This document shows, in pieces, positions 1 through 9,837 of a stretch of DNA of 64,000 nt. Origin of the DNA: Actinomycetes bacterium (GTDB taxonomy: Bacteria; Actinomycetota; Acidimicrobiia; Acidimicrobiales; Ilumatobacteraceae). Each line of letters starts with the position of its first letter. Position 1 is the stretch's first letter. The notes under the pieces are model-generated. The model saw nothing but the letters and a program-made list of their open reading frames with translations, was not told the DNA's origin and made no database searches. The position numbers and the translations under genes were made by a program. The DNA lies in NCBI GenBank assembly GCA_021414085.1, contig JAIOPC010000017.1:124001-188000 (forward strand), read 5' to 3'.

Positions 1-6
1 CGACTG

Positions 7-891
7 TTGGTCATGCTGCCGTGGTTGATGGAGCGCGGCGAAGCGTCACTGGCAGAGATGAGCGAGCGCTTCGAGGTCACAGAATCGGAACTGGTCAAAG
101 ATCTCGAGCTCGCCGCGATGTGCGGGCTGCCGCCGTTCGTCGACGAAATGGTCGACGTTTTTATCGATGACGGCACCGTGTTTGCCGGTGTGCCGCGACT
201 GTTCACGCGACCACTGCGGCTGACGGCGCCGGAAGGCTTTGCGTTGCTCGCCGCGGCGCGAGTAGCGATGCAGTTGCCGGGGGCCGACGCCGGGGGAGCG
301 TTGGCTCGGGCGCTCGCGAAGTTGGCAGCTGCGCTCGGCGACGACGCGGTGGTGGTCGACTCGCCGCAACCACCGGCGACCGCGGCCGTTGCCGAAGCGG
401 CGACGAAATGCGAACGGCTGCGCATTCACTATTGGTCGCCCGCAGCGGATCGACGCAGCGACCGCGAGATCACTCCCCGGCGTGTCTTCGTTGACGGCGG
501 CGCTTGGTATGTGATTGCCGACGATCACCTCAGCGGCGAATCGCGCACGTTTCGGATTGATCGCATTGAACAGCTGGAGGCAACCGGGGTCATCGATGAG
601 CCACGCGACGTAGAAGTTCCGGCGGGAGGCACATGGTTTGCCGACGCCGATTTACCGACCGCTCGTTTGCGCGTTCCGGCGTCGGAGACGTGGGTGGCCG
701 AGCGTTACCCGACGCGTTCCGTGACAGCCATTAAGAACGGTTGGGAGTTGGTCGTCAGCGTCGCGAGCGAGCACTGGCTGGAGCAGTTGTTGCTGCGATT
801 GGGCGCCGATGCGAAAGTCGTGGACCCTGCGGAGTGGAAGGACCTTGGTGCGCGCGCGGCGCGCGCACTTCTGGCTAACTACGGCTCGTGA
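7..891 (+). CDS. WYL-domain transcriptional regulator (PafC-like), possibly 5'-truncated by window edge
   Basis: ORF translation with N-terminal HTH-like region and WYL-like core (RIHYWSPAADRRSDREITPRRVFVDGGAWYVIADDHLSGESRTFRIDRI). Confidence 0.8.
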   Translation: MVMLPWLMERGEASLAEMSERFEVTESELVKDLELAAMCGLPPFVDEMVDVFIDDGTVFAGVPRLFTRPLRLTAPEGFALLAAARVAMQLPGADAGGALARALAKLAAALGDDAVVVDSPQPPATAAVAEAATKCERLRIHYWSPAADRRSDREITPRRVFVDGGAWYVIADDHLSGESRTFRIDRIEQLEATGVIDEPRDVEVPAGGTWFADADLPTARLRVPASETWVAERYPTRSVTAIKNGWELVVSVASEHWLEQLLLRLGADAKVVDPAEWKDLGARAARALLANYGS

Positions 892-892
892 C

Positions 893-1486
893 CTACGGCG
901 TCGGCACCCACGCCGGCAGTTGGTCGACAGTGGCGATGCTGTGCGCCTGCAGCAGAAAGGGAAGCACCGCTGCAGTGGCGTCGGCATCGGCGAGAGCATC
1001 GTGTGGCTTGGCAAGTTGAATGCCGCACCGCTCGCACAAGTCGCCGAGGCGGTGCGACATCGTTCGTTCGGGGTCGAGCTGACGCGAGAGGCGCAATGTG
1101 CACAGCGGATCGTTGAGCTGCAGTTGCACGCCCACGCGCTTCGCGGCCTTACGCAGAAACGCCAAATCGAACTCGGCATTGTGCGCCACAAAGCGGGCGC
1201 CGCTGAGCTTGCTGGCAAGTTCGGTGATAACGGTCGCTGCCGGTGGCGCGGTGCGAACGTCGCGACGGTGAATGCCATGCAGCCACGTCGGCCCCACCCG
1301 AAACCAAAGACGCGAGCGCGGTGCCAGCAGGCTGCTCCAGCGATCGAGCACTGTGCCCGACCCGTCGATCACTACGACCCCGACTTGCAGCACGTGATGG
1401 CGGCGGATCGATAGCCCCGAGGTTTCGACATCGACTACAGCGAAACGCTGTGAGCTGATGGGGCCAGATTCCGAAGGTCCGGACAT
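893..1486 (-). CDS. DnaQ-family 3'-5' exonuclease
   Basis: FAVVDVETSG, VAHNAEFDLAFL and HDALADADATA exonuclease motifs. Confidence 0.85.
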   Translation of the reverse strand: MSGPSESGPISSQRFAVVDVETSGLSIRRHHVLQVGVVVIDGSGTVLDRWSSLLAPRSRLWFRVGPTWLHGIHRRDVRTAPPAATVITELASKLSGARFVAHNAEFDLAFLRKAAKRVGVQLQLNDPLCTLRLSRQLDPERTMSHRLGDLCERCGIQLAKPHDALADADATAAVLPFLLQAHSIATVDQLPAWVPTP

Positions 1487-1535
1487 GTGCAGCACCTTAG
1501 GGCAGGGGTCTGACACCAGAGTCGCTGGGAACCTG

Positions 1536-2909
1536 TTACAGAAGTTCGGCCGCGAGGCTGGCCACGTTGCTGCGCTCACAGGCGCTCAGCGTCAAGTGGC
1601 CGAAACAAGTCTGACCGCCAAAGGCTTGGATCAACACCGCCAGTGCGTTGTTCGACTCGCCGAGGTAGGGCGCATCGATCTGGCTGGTGTCGCCGGTGAA
1701 GATGACCTTGGTTCCCTCACCGATGCGGGTGAGCACCGTCTTCAGAGTCGTCGGCTCCAGGTTTTGAGCCTCGTCGACAACCACAAACTGGCGATGCAGG
1801 CTGCGCCCACGCAGGAACGTCACCGACTCGAGCGACAACTGATTCCGGCCCACCAGCTCGTCGACCAATCGATTCGCATCATGCTGGCTGCGTTGATCGG
1901 TGAGCGCGACGATGGCGTCGTGGATGGCCGACATCCACGGGTCGAGCTTCTCGTCGAGACCGCCGGGCAGGAAGCCCACGTCGGCGCGACCCACCGGCAC
2001 CAACGGTCGATACACAGCCAGTCGCTCGTACGCGCGTTGCTCGACCACCTGCTCGAGACCGGCCGCGATGGCCAGCAGCGTTTTGCCGGTGCCGGCGCGT
2101 CCATCGAGTGCAACGACACTCACATCCGGGTCGAGCAGCAGCTCAAGGGCGAACCGTTGCTCTTTCGATCGCGGCCGCAAGCTCCACGCTTCTGGCGCGT
2201 TATGTGGCAGCAACGCCATCTCGGCATCGACGCGACGCACAAGTGCGGATTGCGATCCGCTACGCAAGACAGCGAATGCGTTTTCGAGAAGAGCATCGGC
2301 GCCAGCGACGAGCGAGCACTCGACTCTGCCATCCAGGTACAACTGATCGATCGCGGGGGCGGTTGTCTCGAGCGTCGTCCAGCCAGTTGCACGCGTCACC
2401 GACGAGCGACCGATCGGATGATGCTCGACTGCTTCGAGTCCGAGGTGTGCGGCCTTGATGCGCAGCGCGGCATCGTTGGACACCATGCGGGTTGGTGCGT
2501 GCTGCGACTGTCCGATCGCAGCTCCGATGATGCGATTGTCGGGAACGGCCGGATCGAGACCGTGCTCGATGAGCAGATGCTTCTGTACGCCGTTGATTTC
2601 GATTCGCAACGTGCCTTCGGCGGCCGGATGTCCGACGGTGACAGGGATCGCAAGTGAGCCGCCGGCGCGAACGCGGAGTTCTTCGATCGTGCGCAACGCC
2701 GTGCGCGCCGCGCGGCCAACGTCGTCGAGCCGCGTCTTGAGACTGTCGAGCTCTTCGATGACGGTGAACGGAATGACAACGTCGAGTCCGGCGAACGCAT
2801 CGAAGCAAGTTGGGTCGCCGATCAGCACCGAAGTGTCGAGCACGACGCGAGTGCGCACCGCAGAATCTGCCTGAGCGTGCTCGTGTTGCTGAGGAATGAG
2901 GTCGGTCAA
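1536..2909 (-). CDS. PIN domain-PhoH family ATPase
   Basis: N-terminal PIN (RVVLDTSVLIGDP) plus PhoH Walker A (ALDGRAGTGKTLLA) and VVDEAQNLEP; TTG start at 2909 preceded by GGAGG. The longer ORF to 3980 is antisense of other genes. Confidence 0.88.
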   Translation of the reverse strand: MTDLIPQQHEHAQADSAVRTRVVLDTSVLIGDPTCFDAFAGLDVVIPFTVIEELDSLKTRLDDVGRAARTALRTIEELRVRAGGSLAIPVTVGHPAAEGTLRIEINGVQKHLLIEHGLDPAVPDNRIIGAAIGQSQHAPTRMVSNDAALRIKAAHLGLEAVEHHPIGRSSVTRATGWTTLETTAPAIDQLYLDGRVECSLVAGADALLENAFAVLRSGSQSALVRRVDAEMALLPHNAPEAWSLRPRSKEQRFALELLLDPDVSVVALDGRAGTGKTLLAIAAGLEQVVEQRAYERLAVYRPLVPVGRADVGFLPGGLDEKLDPWMSAIHDAIVALTDQRSQHDANRLVDELVGRNQLSLESVTFLRGRSLHRQFVVVDEAQNLEPTTLKTVLTRIGEGTKVIFTGDTSQIDAPYLGESNNALAVLIQAFGGQTCFGHLTLSACERSNVASLAAELL

Positions 2910-3072
2910 CGGTCCTCCACTCGTGTGGCGCGATTGACGGGGACGCAAGCGAAGTTCCGCAACGAATGCAGTTGTAGCGCAGACGTTGATGCCAGTGGTG
3001 GATGCACCGCGCGTGTAAGAATCGCGCTGTGACGCATCGGCTCGAAAAGGGCCCAGGTGTGCCCTCTGGCAC

Positions 3073-3090
3073 TTGTTGCAAATGCAACAA
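3073..3090. promoter_or_regulatory. 18-bp perfect palindrome TTGTTGCAAATGCAACAA upstream of HU gene
   Basis: read directly; 8-bp arms with AA centre. Confidence 0.5.
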
Positions 3091-3133
3091 CGGAAATGCT
3101 TGAAATGTGCGCCGGAATCCGGTTCGATTTGCA

Positions 3134-3155
3134 TACGTAACAGGTCCGTTACGTA
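3134..3155. promoter_or_regulatory. inverted repeat TACGTAAC-N6-GTTACGTA upstream of HU gene
   Basis: read directly; 8-bp perfect arms, 32 bp before ATG. Confidence 0.5.
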
Positions 3156-3186
3156 AAGAAGACCGATACCCGGAGGTATCAAGTCA

Positions 3187-3471
3187 ATGACCAAAGCAGA
3201 GCTGATCGACGCAATTGCGAACGAGTCAGGCGTCAGTAAGTCCGACGCAGAGAGTGCAGTCGGCGCGTTCTTCAACATCGTGATCGCGTCCGCGAAGGCG
3301 GGCGACAAGGTCACGTGGCAGGGCTTCGGGTCGTTCAGCACCTCGAAGTCTGATGCGCGAACTGGTCGCAACCCGCAGACGGGTGCACCCGTCAGCATCG
3401 CGGCGTCGACGCGTATGAAGTTCACCGCGAGCAGCACACTCAAGGCCGCACTTAATCCGGGCCGCAAGTAA
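3187..3471 (+). CDS. HU-family DNA-binding protein
   Basis: MTKAELIDAIANESGVSKSDAESAVGAFFN...FGSFSTSKSDARTGRNPQTG is a canonical HU fold. Confidence 0.95.
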   Translation: MTKAELIDAIANESGVSKSDAESAVGAFFNIVIASAKAGDKVTWQGFGSFSTSKSDARTGRNPQTGAPVSIAASTRMKFTASSTLKAALNPGRK

Positions 3472-3527
3472 CAAGTTCCCCTCATCAACCAAGCAAGCAA
3501 CACCAGAGCAATAGGAAGGAATACCAA

Positions 3528-3764
3528 GTGACACCGATGAAGAAGAAGGCAGCTCCTAAGCGTAAGAAGGCAGCTGCAAAGAAGGCTCCGGCCAAGAAGA
3601 AGGCAGCAGCAAAGAAGAAGGCTCCGGCCAAGAAGAAGGCTGCAAAGAAGAAGGCTCCGGCCAAGAAGAAGGCTGCAGCTAAGAAGAAGGCTCCGGCCAA
3701 GAAGAAGGCTGCAAAGAAGAAGGCACCGGCAAAGAAGAAAGCTGCTGCCAAGAAGAAGGCATGA
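3528..3764 (+). CDS. Lys/Ala/Pro repeat, histone H1-like small protein
   Basis: GTG start after AGGAAGG; (A)KKKAPAKKKAAAKKKAPAKKKAA repeats. Confidence 0.8.
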   Translation: MTPMKKKAAPKRKKAAAKKAPAKKKAAAKKKAPAKKKAAKKKAPAKKKAAAKKKAPAKKKAAKKKAPAKKKAAAKKKA

Positions 3765-3780
3765 GCTAACGCTCGTAGCG

Positions 3781-3813
3781 AACGGGGGGCTTCGGCCCCC
3801 CGTTTGCATTTTT
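3781..3813 (+). terminator. intrinsic terminator downstream of HU/H1-like genes
   Basis: AACGGGGGGC-TTCG-GCCCCCCGTT followed by TGCATTTTT. Confidence 0.85.
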
Positions 3814-3848
3814 GGCGACAAGTCTGCGAAGTTCGGAAGAGGAGTGTG

Positions 3849-4625
3849 ATGAAGGCGATCTGTGACGACCTGCTGGCAGAGCATCAATCGCTCGACGAGT
3901 TTGTCGCGGCGTTGGAAGAAGAGCGTTGGTCGCTCTCGACGCCGGCAGCCGGTTGGTCGATCCGAGACCAGATCAGTCATCTGTGGTTTTTCGATCAGCG
4001 CGCCGCAATGGCGTTGCGCGATCCGGCCGAGTTCGCCGCCGACACCGAGCGGCTGATCGCTGCCGGCGGAACGGCCGCGTCGGTTGTTGCTGGCCGCTCA
4101 ATGCCAGGTGCCGACTTGCTGGCCGCGTGGCGAGTCGATCGCTCGTTGCTGCTCACGCTCGCCCGCGACGTCGACCCCTCGTCGCGCATTCCGTGGTACG
4201 GACCGGCGATGGGGGCACGATCGTTTATCACCGCTCGTCTGATGGAGACATGGGCACACGGTCAAGACGTCGTCGACGCCTTGGGTGCGACTCGCGCGCC
4301 CACAGCGCGGCTGAAGCACGTCGCACACATCGGTGTTCGGGCTCGCCCGTTCAGCTACTTGATCAACGGCTTGGCGTTGCCGGAAGTACCAGTTCACGTC
4401 GTGCTCACCGCCCCCGATGGATCGCTTTGGGAATGGGATGGCCCGGCTTCCGACTCTGTCCGCGGGAGCGCCCTCGACTTCTGCCTCGTCGTGACGCAAC
4501 GGCGCCACCTCGCCGACACGTCGTTGCAGATTGACGGCGCAGCCGCGACCGAGTGGATGGGTATCGCTCAGGCATTTGCCGGTGAACCCGGCAACGGCAG
4601 GGCGCCGGGTCAGTTTCGCAGCTGA
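3849..4625 (+). CDS. TIGR03084/DinB-like (mycothiol-dependent maleylpyruvate isomerase-like) protein
   Basis: AAGWSIRDQISHLWFFDQRAAMAL and METWAHGQDV motifs. Confidence 0.75.
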   Translation: MKAICDDLLAEHQSLDEFVAALEEERWSLSTPAAGWSIRDQISHLWFFDQRAAMALRDPAEFAADTERLIAAGGTAASVVAGRSMPGADLLAAWRVDRSLLLTLARDVDPSSRIPWYGPAMGARSFITARLMETWAHGQDVVDALGATRAPTARLKHVAHIGVRARPFSYLINGLALPEVPVHVVLTAPDGSLWEWDGPASDSVRGSALDFCLVVTQRRHLADTSLQIDGAAATEWMGIAQAFAGEPGNGRAPGQFRS

Positions 4626-4636
4626 GCGCCAGAGCG

Positions 4637-5404
4637 CTAGAGGTCGCTGATTCGTTTGAAGATTTCGGCGGCCGCCATCCCGTACGGTTCACCCAGGTTG
4701 GCGAGTCGCGATCGAATGCGCAACCGGAACGACTCCAACTGATCGGGGTCGACGGCCTTCATCGTGCTCTCGAACTGACTCTCGTGCGCTTCCAACGCAT
4801 GCAGCTTGCGATCGACCCACGCGTCGATCTCCTCGACATGGTCGGGCTCGTCGGCTTCCCACAACAGCAACACGGCGGGCCGGTGAGCTGCCAGCTCTTG
4901 TTCTCTGAAGAAATGTGGATCGCGAGCCGCAACGATTCCTTCACACGCCAGGAGCCCGGCGTGGCGATGATCGGGATGAAGGCGATAACGCTTCCACGGG
5001 TCGTGGCCGAGAACGACTTGCGGCTTGATGGTGCGGATGGCCCGTGCCACTTGACCGCGCATCGGCAGGCCGCTCTCAAGTTCACCATCTACCTGGTCGA
5101 GAAACGTCACCGTGCCGGCTTGATCGCCGCTCAGACGTCGTGCGGCCTCGCGCTGTTCGCGCTGGCGTGTCGCGACAAGTGCGTGCACGTCCGCGTCTGG
5201 GTTCCATGTGCCCTTTGATCCGTCGGTGAGGATGAGGTGGTGAACTCGACAACCGGCGTCGGCCCACTTTGCAAGCGTTGCTCCGCAGCCGAACTCGACG
5301 TCGTCGGGGTGCGCGCCGATAGCCAACGCGGACTTCGGTGTCGGCAGGTTGCGAGTCGTCACCGACGGCGCGTGGTCGGGCTGACCGGGTTCGTTTTCAG
5401 CCAT
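4637..5404 (-). CDS. PIG-L family deacetylase
   Basis: AIGAHPDDVEFGCG, LTDGSKG, HPDHRHAG motifs. Confidence 0.9.
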   Translation of the reverse strand: MAENEPGQPDHAPSVTTRNLPTPKSALAIGAHPDDVEFGCGATLAKWADAGCRVHHLILTDGSKGTWNPDADVHALVATRQREQREAARRLSGDQAGTVTFLDQVDGELESGLPMRGQVARAIRTIKPQVVLGHDPWKRYRLHPDHRHAGLLACEGIVAARDPHFFREQELAAHRPAVLLLWEADEPDHVEEIDAWVDRKLHALEAHESQFESTMKAVDPDQLESFRLRIRSRLANLGEPYGMAAAEIFKRISDL

Positions 5405-5988
5405 GCAGGAAGCACCTCCTCGACAAGCGGATGCAGTAAGTCATCGGGGGTATCAATGTCGCGCGCCAGCTGTTGATCGCGACGCACGACGGTGCGCTGG
5501 CCGCTGGCAAGCGCCAATGCCAGGTGGCGCTGAAACGACCCGGCTCCATAGCTGAATGCAAAGCCGAGTGCCGTCGATACTGCCACGACGTTGGTGCCAT
5601 CGCGATGAGCATCGGGCACCAACGTGATTGCGTCCGGCAAAATCAGTGCGGCGAGGTCGTGCGCCAGTGGCAGGTCGCCATGAGCGACCGCGACGTGGGT
5701 GACGCCTTCGCGCCCGAGCTGCTCGACACTGCGCGACACGGCGCCGTTAAGGCCTGCGCCCGGATGCCACAGCACCTTCGCGCCGCGGTCGACGGCCCAC
5801 TTGGCTACTTCGTCGTCGTCGCACGCGACGTAAACCGGCAGCTCGCCAGCCGCCGCCATCACGCGGTCGGCAGTCCAACGCGCCAGCGCCTTGCGCTGAT
5901 CGGGGGCGAGCACAGAGGACAGCCGAGCCTTGGCATCGGCGAACGCCTTGACCGGCACGAGCACGGCATGGCTTTGGCGGCCCTTCAC
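5359..5988 (-). CDS. cofC: 2-phospho-L-lactate guanylyltransferase-like (F420 biosynthesis)
   Basis: VLVPVKAFADAKARLSSVLAPDQRKALA...VAHGDLPLA, CofC family pattern; GTG start inferred. Confidence 0.8.
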   Translation of the reverse strand: MKGRQSHAVLVPVKAFADAKARLSSVLAPDQRKALARWTADRVMAAAGELPVYVACDDDEVAKWAVDRGAKVLWHPGAGLNGAVSRSVEQLGREGVTHVAVAHGDLPLAHDLAALILPDAITLVPDAHRDGTNVVAVSTALGFAFSYGAGSFQRHLALALASGQRTVVRRDQQLARDIDTPDDLLHPLVEEVLPAWLKTNPVSPTTRRR

Positions 5989-6052
5989 GCTGGCATCGTA
6001 GAGGCACTCGTGAACATCCAGGTCGTCTGCTGACCGGCCTACGCTGTGCCAC

Positions 6053-7048
6053 GTGACGATGAAGGTGGCGGTGATTGGGGCTGGCTCGTGGGGGACCACC
6101 GTCGCCGCGCTTGCTGCGGTCAACACGCCGACCGTTTTGTGGGCGCGCCGCCAGGAGTTGGCCGACGAGATCAACACACGTCACGTCAACAGCGACTATC
6201 TCCCGCAGTTCACGCTGCCCAACGAGTTGCAGGCGACCGCGTCGTTGGCGGAGGCCGTGGGTGGCGCCGATGTGGTGGTGATGGCTGTCCCGTCACACGG
6301 CTTTCGCGATGTTGCCGCCGCAGCCGCGACGCACGTACGCGCGTGGGTGCCGGTAGTCAGTTTGACGAAGGGACTGGAACGCAACTCGCTGAAGCGAATG
6401 AGCGAGGTGATACGTGACGAGATGCCCGGTCATCCCGTGGCTGTACTGACTGGGCCAAACCTCGCCAAAGAGATTCTCAGTGGGCAACCTGCCGCCAGCG
6501 TCGTCGCTATCGACGAGTTCGACATTGCTACGGAGCTGCAGCGCATCTTCAGTCGACCGTCGCTGCGCGTGTACACGAACAGCGATCTCGTCGGCTGCGA
6601 GCTCAGTGGCGTCGTCAAGAACGTCATCGCTATCGCTGCCGGTATGGCAGAGGGCATGGGTTTCGGCGACAACACGCGGGCGACGTTGATCACCCGCGGC
6701 CTGGCCGAGATGACCCGGCTGGGAATCGCAATGGGTGGCCACGCGGCCACGTTCGCTGGCCTGGCCGGAATGGGCGACCTGATCGCAACGTGTTCTTCGA
6801 AGCAGAGCCGCAACAACATGGTCGGCTTTCAGCTCGGCGAGGGTAAGACCATCGAGGAAGTCCTCGCCGCGATGAACATGGTGGCAGAGGGTGTGAAGAG
6901 CTCGCCAAGCGTGCTCGACCTGGCGCGACGTCACGGTGTCGACATGCCCATCACCGAGCAGATCGTCGCTGTCTGCCATCAGAGTCGTTCGGCGCGCGAT
7001 GCCTTGGGCTCGCTGATGCAACGTGGCCGCAAGAGCGAGCTGGACTAG
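6053..7048 (+). CDS. gpsA: NAD(P)H-dependent glycerol-3-phosphate dehydrogenase
   Basis: VAVIGAGSWGTTVAALAA, LTKGLE, GPNLAKEI, KNVIAIAAG motifs. Confidence 0.95.
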   Translation: MTMKVAVIGAGSWGTTVAALAAVNTPTVLWARRQELADEINTRHVNSDYLPQFTLPNELQATASLAEAVGGADVVVMAVPSHGFRDVAAAAATHVRAWVPVVSLTKGLERNSLKRMSEVIRDEMPGHPVAVLTGPNLAKEILSGQPAASVVAIDEFDIATELQRIFSRPSLRVYTNSDLVGCELSGVVKNVIAIAAGMAEGMGFGDNTRATLITRGLAEMTRLGIAMGGHAATFAGLAGMGDLIATCSSKQSRNNMVGFQLGEGKTIEEVLAAMNMVAEGVKSSPSVLDLARRHGVDMPITEQIVAVCHQSRSARDALGSLMQRGRKSELD

Positions 7049-7051
7049 TTC

Positions 7052-8227
7052 TTGATCACTACCGGTGTCACAGGTGGTCGTTGGCGCGCTTCGATCACCC
7101 CCTTCGGATCGCTCGTGCCGATGGACAACGGCCTGCCGCGGCTGGATTGGCACATCGCCGCCGACGACCGCTGGCATTCGCCCGAACGCGAGTCCACGGT
7201 TCGTCAACGGCGCATCGACGGCACCGCTGTTGTCGAAACGCGGGTGCGCGTTCCAGATGGTGACGCGGTGCAACGTGTGTACTCGGTTGCCGACCAGGGC
7301 GGGATGACCGTCATCGAGGTGGAAAACGAGTCGCCGCTTCCGATCGCGATCGCGTTCACGCACGGCAATCTGCTCTCGCTGCGTCCGCCGCTGGCGCCGA
7401 TTGAGGGAATCTCGCTTCCAGCAGGCAGCGTCGCGTTTCCGATTGGACATCGCGCCACGTTGACGGTCGCGATATCTCATGTCGAGGGTGCGACCGCCGG
7501 AGTGCTACCGAGTGGATTGCCGACCGCCGAGGCCGTTGCTCGGGGCTGGTTGACTACCGTCGAGCGCGCCGGCCGGCTGCTGTTGCCCGACGCCGAACTC
7601 AACGAGCGCGTCGTCGCGACTCGTTGTGAGTTGCTGCTGTGCGGCCCACCGCTCCCTGAGGATGACGCAATTGGCTTCATTCTGGTCGTCGACCAACTTG
7701 TCAGAATGGGCGAGCGTGCCGAGCAGTTTGTACCGCAGCTCGCGAACGCGCTGGAGCTGCTGGCGAAGTCACCCGAACGCGACTGGACGCTCGCGGCTGC
7801 GCTCCCCGCAGCCGATCGCGTGTTGGCCGCGGCAGGCGAGGAGCGCGCACGTCGCGACCTCGCCGCAATCGCCAAGCGTTTGCAACCGGTCGGCGATCTA
7901 CCGCTGGCCGTACCCGCCGACTCGGTGCGCGCCCTCGCGTGGACCGAGCAACGCGTGGTCGCGCAGCGAGGGGGACAAGCGCAGTTGCTGCCGGCCGGTT
8001 TGCCGGCGAACTGGTTGGGGAACAACTTCGAAGTGTTCGACCTGCCGACCAACGCCACGGGCACGATCTCATTCGCTGTGCGTTGGCACGGCGAACGCCC
8101 GGCAGTGCTATGGGAGCAAACCCCAGGCGCGGATGGCCCGGCAACGCTGACATCGCCAACTCTCGCGCCCCAGTGGACGGGCGCGGAGGTTGCCGGCGAG
8201 GCCTTATGGGACAAGTACAATCGCTAA
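7052..8227 (+). CDS. hypothetical protein
   Basis: intact 391-aa ORF with high-GC codon structure, 3 nt after gpsA. Confidence 0.6.
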   Translation: MITTGVTGGRWRASITPFGSLVPMDNGLPRLDWHIAADDRWHSPERESTVRQRRIDGTAVVETRVRVPDGDAVQRVYSVADQGGMTVIEVENESPLPIAIAFTHGNLLSLRPPLAPIEGISLPAGSVAFPIGHRATLTVAISHVEGATAGVLPSGLPTAEAVARGWLTTVERAGRLLLPDAELNERVVATRCELLLCGPPLPEDDAIGFILVVDQLVRMGERAEQFVPQLANALELLAKSPERDWTLAAALPAADRVLAAAGEERARRDLAAIAKRLQPVGDLPLAVPADSVRALAWTEQRVVAQRGGQAQLLPAGLPANWLGNNFEVFDLPTNATGTISFAVRWHGERPAVLWEQTPGADGPATLTSPTLAPQWTGAEVAGEALWDKYNR

Positions 8228-8280
8228 CAAAAATCGGAGCGGGTGGTGATCCAGCCGCTGAATGGCTACGAAGAACTCAT

Positions 8281-9126
8281 ATGGCAATCTCGATCGAAAA
8301 GTTTCAGGAGCAGGGTGGTCGGGTGCAAACCGACGACCTCGACTTCGAGTCCTTCCGGACTAACCCGCTGCACCCCGACGTGCTGCGCTGCCTTGGCTAC
8401 ATGCACGACATCGAGTATCAGACCGTGCTGTACATGCGTGAGCTGTTGGTTACCCCGGCTTGGAAGGATCCGCAGTTCACCGCCTTCCTCACGCTGTGGA
8501 ACTACGAGGAGTATTGGCACGGTCAGGCGCTTGGTCGCGTGCTCGCCATGCACGATCGCCCGGCGCACGATCCACGACTGCACGCGATGCGTAAGTGGAA
8601 CAAGCGGACGCTGTTCTGGAGCCCACTGGTGTTCTGGTCGCTCGGCACGGCGGTGAAGAAGTTCCCAGCCGTGCATATGACGTGGGGTGCGATCAACGAG
8701 TGGACCGCCAACGCGGCATACAACCGGTTGGCGAAGATTGCCGACCACCCCGTGCTCACCGAGTTGCTGGGCCGCATCATGCGCCAAGAAGGCCGTCATG
8801 CCGCGTACTACGCGAGCTACTCGCGCGACATGCTGGAGAACGACCGTCGTGCGCAGAAGGTGACGAGTTGGTTCCTGCGCCATGAGTGGGCCGTCGTCGG
8901 CAGTGGCGATGTTCCCAAGATCGAGACTTCGTTCGCCGCGGCGTATCTATTCGGTTCCGGCGACGGCGCCGAGTTGATCGATCGCGTGGAAGATCGCATC
9001 GATGCGCTCCCTGGTTTGTCCGGCCTCAATCTCGTGCGCACTGCCATCCGCGAGGCCACCGAGCACGTGATCGCCGAGGAGGGCTCAGTCCCTGGGCTTC
9101 CCGAACCGGCCAGCGTCGCCAGCTAA
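8281..9126 (+). CDS. ferritin-like / acyl-ACP desaturase-like di-iron protein
   Basis: NYEEYWHGQAL and RQEGRHAAYY match E..EExxH di-iron ligand patterns. Confidence 0.65.
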   Translation: MAISIEKFQEQGGRVQTDDLDFESFRTNPLHPDVLRCLGYMHDIEYQTVLYMRELLVTPAWKDPQFTAFLTLWNYEEYWHGQALGRVLAMHDRPAHDPRLHAMRKWNKRTLFWSPLVFWSLGTAVKKFPAVHMTWGAINEWTANAAYNRLAKIADHPVLTELLGRIMRQEGRHAAYYASYSRDMLENDRRAQKVTSWFLRHEWAVVGSGDVPKIETSFAAAYLFGSGDGAELIDRVEDRIDALPGLSGLNLVRTAIREATEHVIAEEGSVPGLPEPASVAS

Positions 9127-9131
9127 GGCTG

Positions 9132-9815
9132 TTAGGGCTCGAGAATGGCGATGTCGCCGACGGCGATCTCGCCGGGTTGCAGCACCGTTGCGTAGACGCG
9201 GCTGACTGGTCCGCGTTCGTGGTGGACCGTTTCGAACTCGCCATCGACGAACCACTCTTTGATCTTGAAGCACGGCAAGGCGTACGCGCCGATCTCGCAC
9301 AGCACCCCTCCGATTTGAAGGCGTACTCCCGCCCGGACCTGCTCCCATGGCAAACCGCTGAGGGTGATGTTCTCGCCAGCTCGGCCCGGGGCAACCGAAT
9401 GCCCCTGCGCGTGCAGTTCAGCGATGACTTCGGCGCTCCATATACATAGGGCCTGCCACGGGCGGCCGTGGTTCGCCCGGTTGGCCTGTGCATCGCCGAC
9501 GACACCGCGCCACTCGACCGTTGCCCGGTCGATTGCCGCCTTGGGCAACCCTCCGCCGGATCGATGCAAGCCAGCCACCGTGCCCTCGGCGCGTTTGGGC
9601 AGCTGACCGGCGGCGCGCAGCGCTGTCCCGGCCGCTGTCCACGCCTCCCATACTCGGACCAGGTCGTCGCCCAAGTCGCCGGTGAGCGTGGGGTACAGCG
9701 GCGCCAGCGCGGAGGCATCGCGGCCGTCTCGATAGAACTGCCACACCTTGTCGAGATTTGAGACGGTGCGTTCAGCGTCGGTAGTCGTGAACGTGTGCGG
9801 ACCGATGGAGAACAT
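9132..9815 (-). CDS. MOSC domain-containing protein
   Basis: GRPWQALCIWSAEVI..PGRAGENITLSGL..GVRLQIGGVLCEI. Confidence 0.85.
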   Translation of the reverse strand: MFSIGPHTFTTTDAERTVSNLDKVWQFYRDGRDASALAPLYPTLTGDLGDDLVRVWEAWTAAGTALRAAGQLPKRAEGTVAGLHRSGGGLPKAAIDRATVEWRGVVGDAQANRANHGRPWQALCIWSAEVIAELHAQGHSVAPGRAGENITLSGLPWEQVRAGVRLQIGGVLCEIGAYALPCFKIKEWFVDGEFETVHHERGPVSRVYATVLQPGEIAVGDIAILEP

Positions 9816-9837
9816 GGACACACCGTAGGCTGGCCGC

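Noticed and set aside
3530-3763. Repeat tract resembling a CRISPR or satellite array
   Set aside because: Repeats are short, contiguous and codon-phased (Lys/Ala/Pro); no spacers or cas genes.
1536-3980. 814-aa ORF including LLLCSLLLGRSLLL hydrophobic repeats
   Set aside because: The N-terminal part is antisense to the HU and Lys/Ala-repeat genes; a TTG start with GGAGG at 2909 fits the PIN-PhoH protein.
6293-7480. 395-aa antisense ORF across gpsA
   Set aside because: Shadow ORF opposite a well-recognised gene; low-complexity His/Arg/Asp-rich composition.
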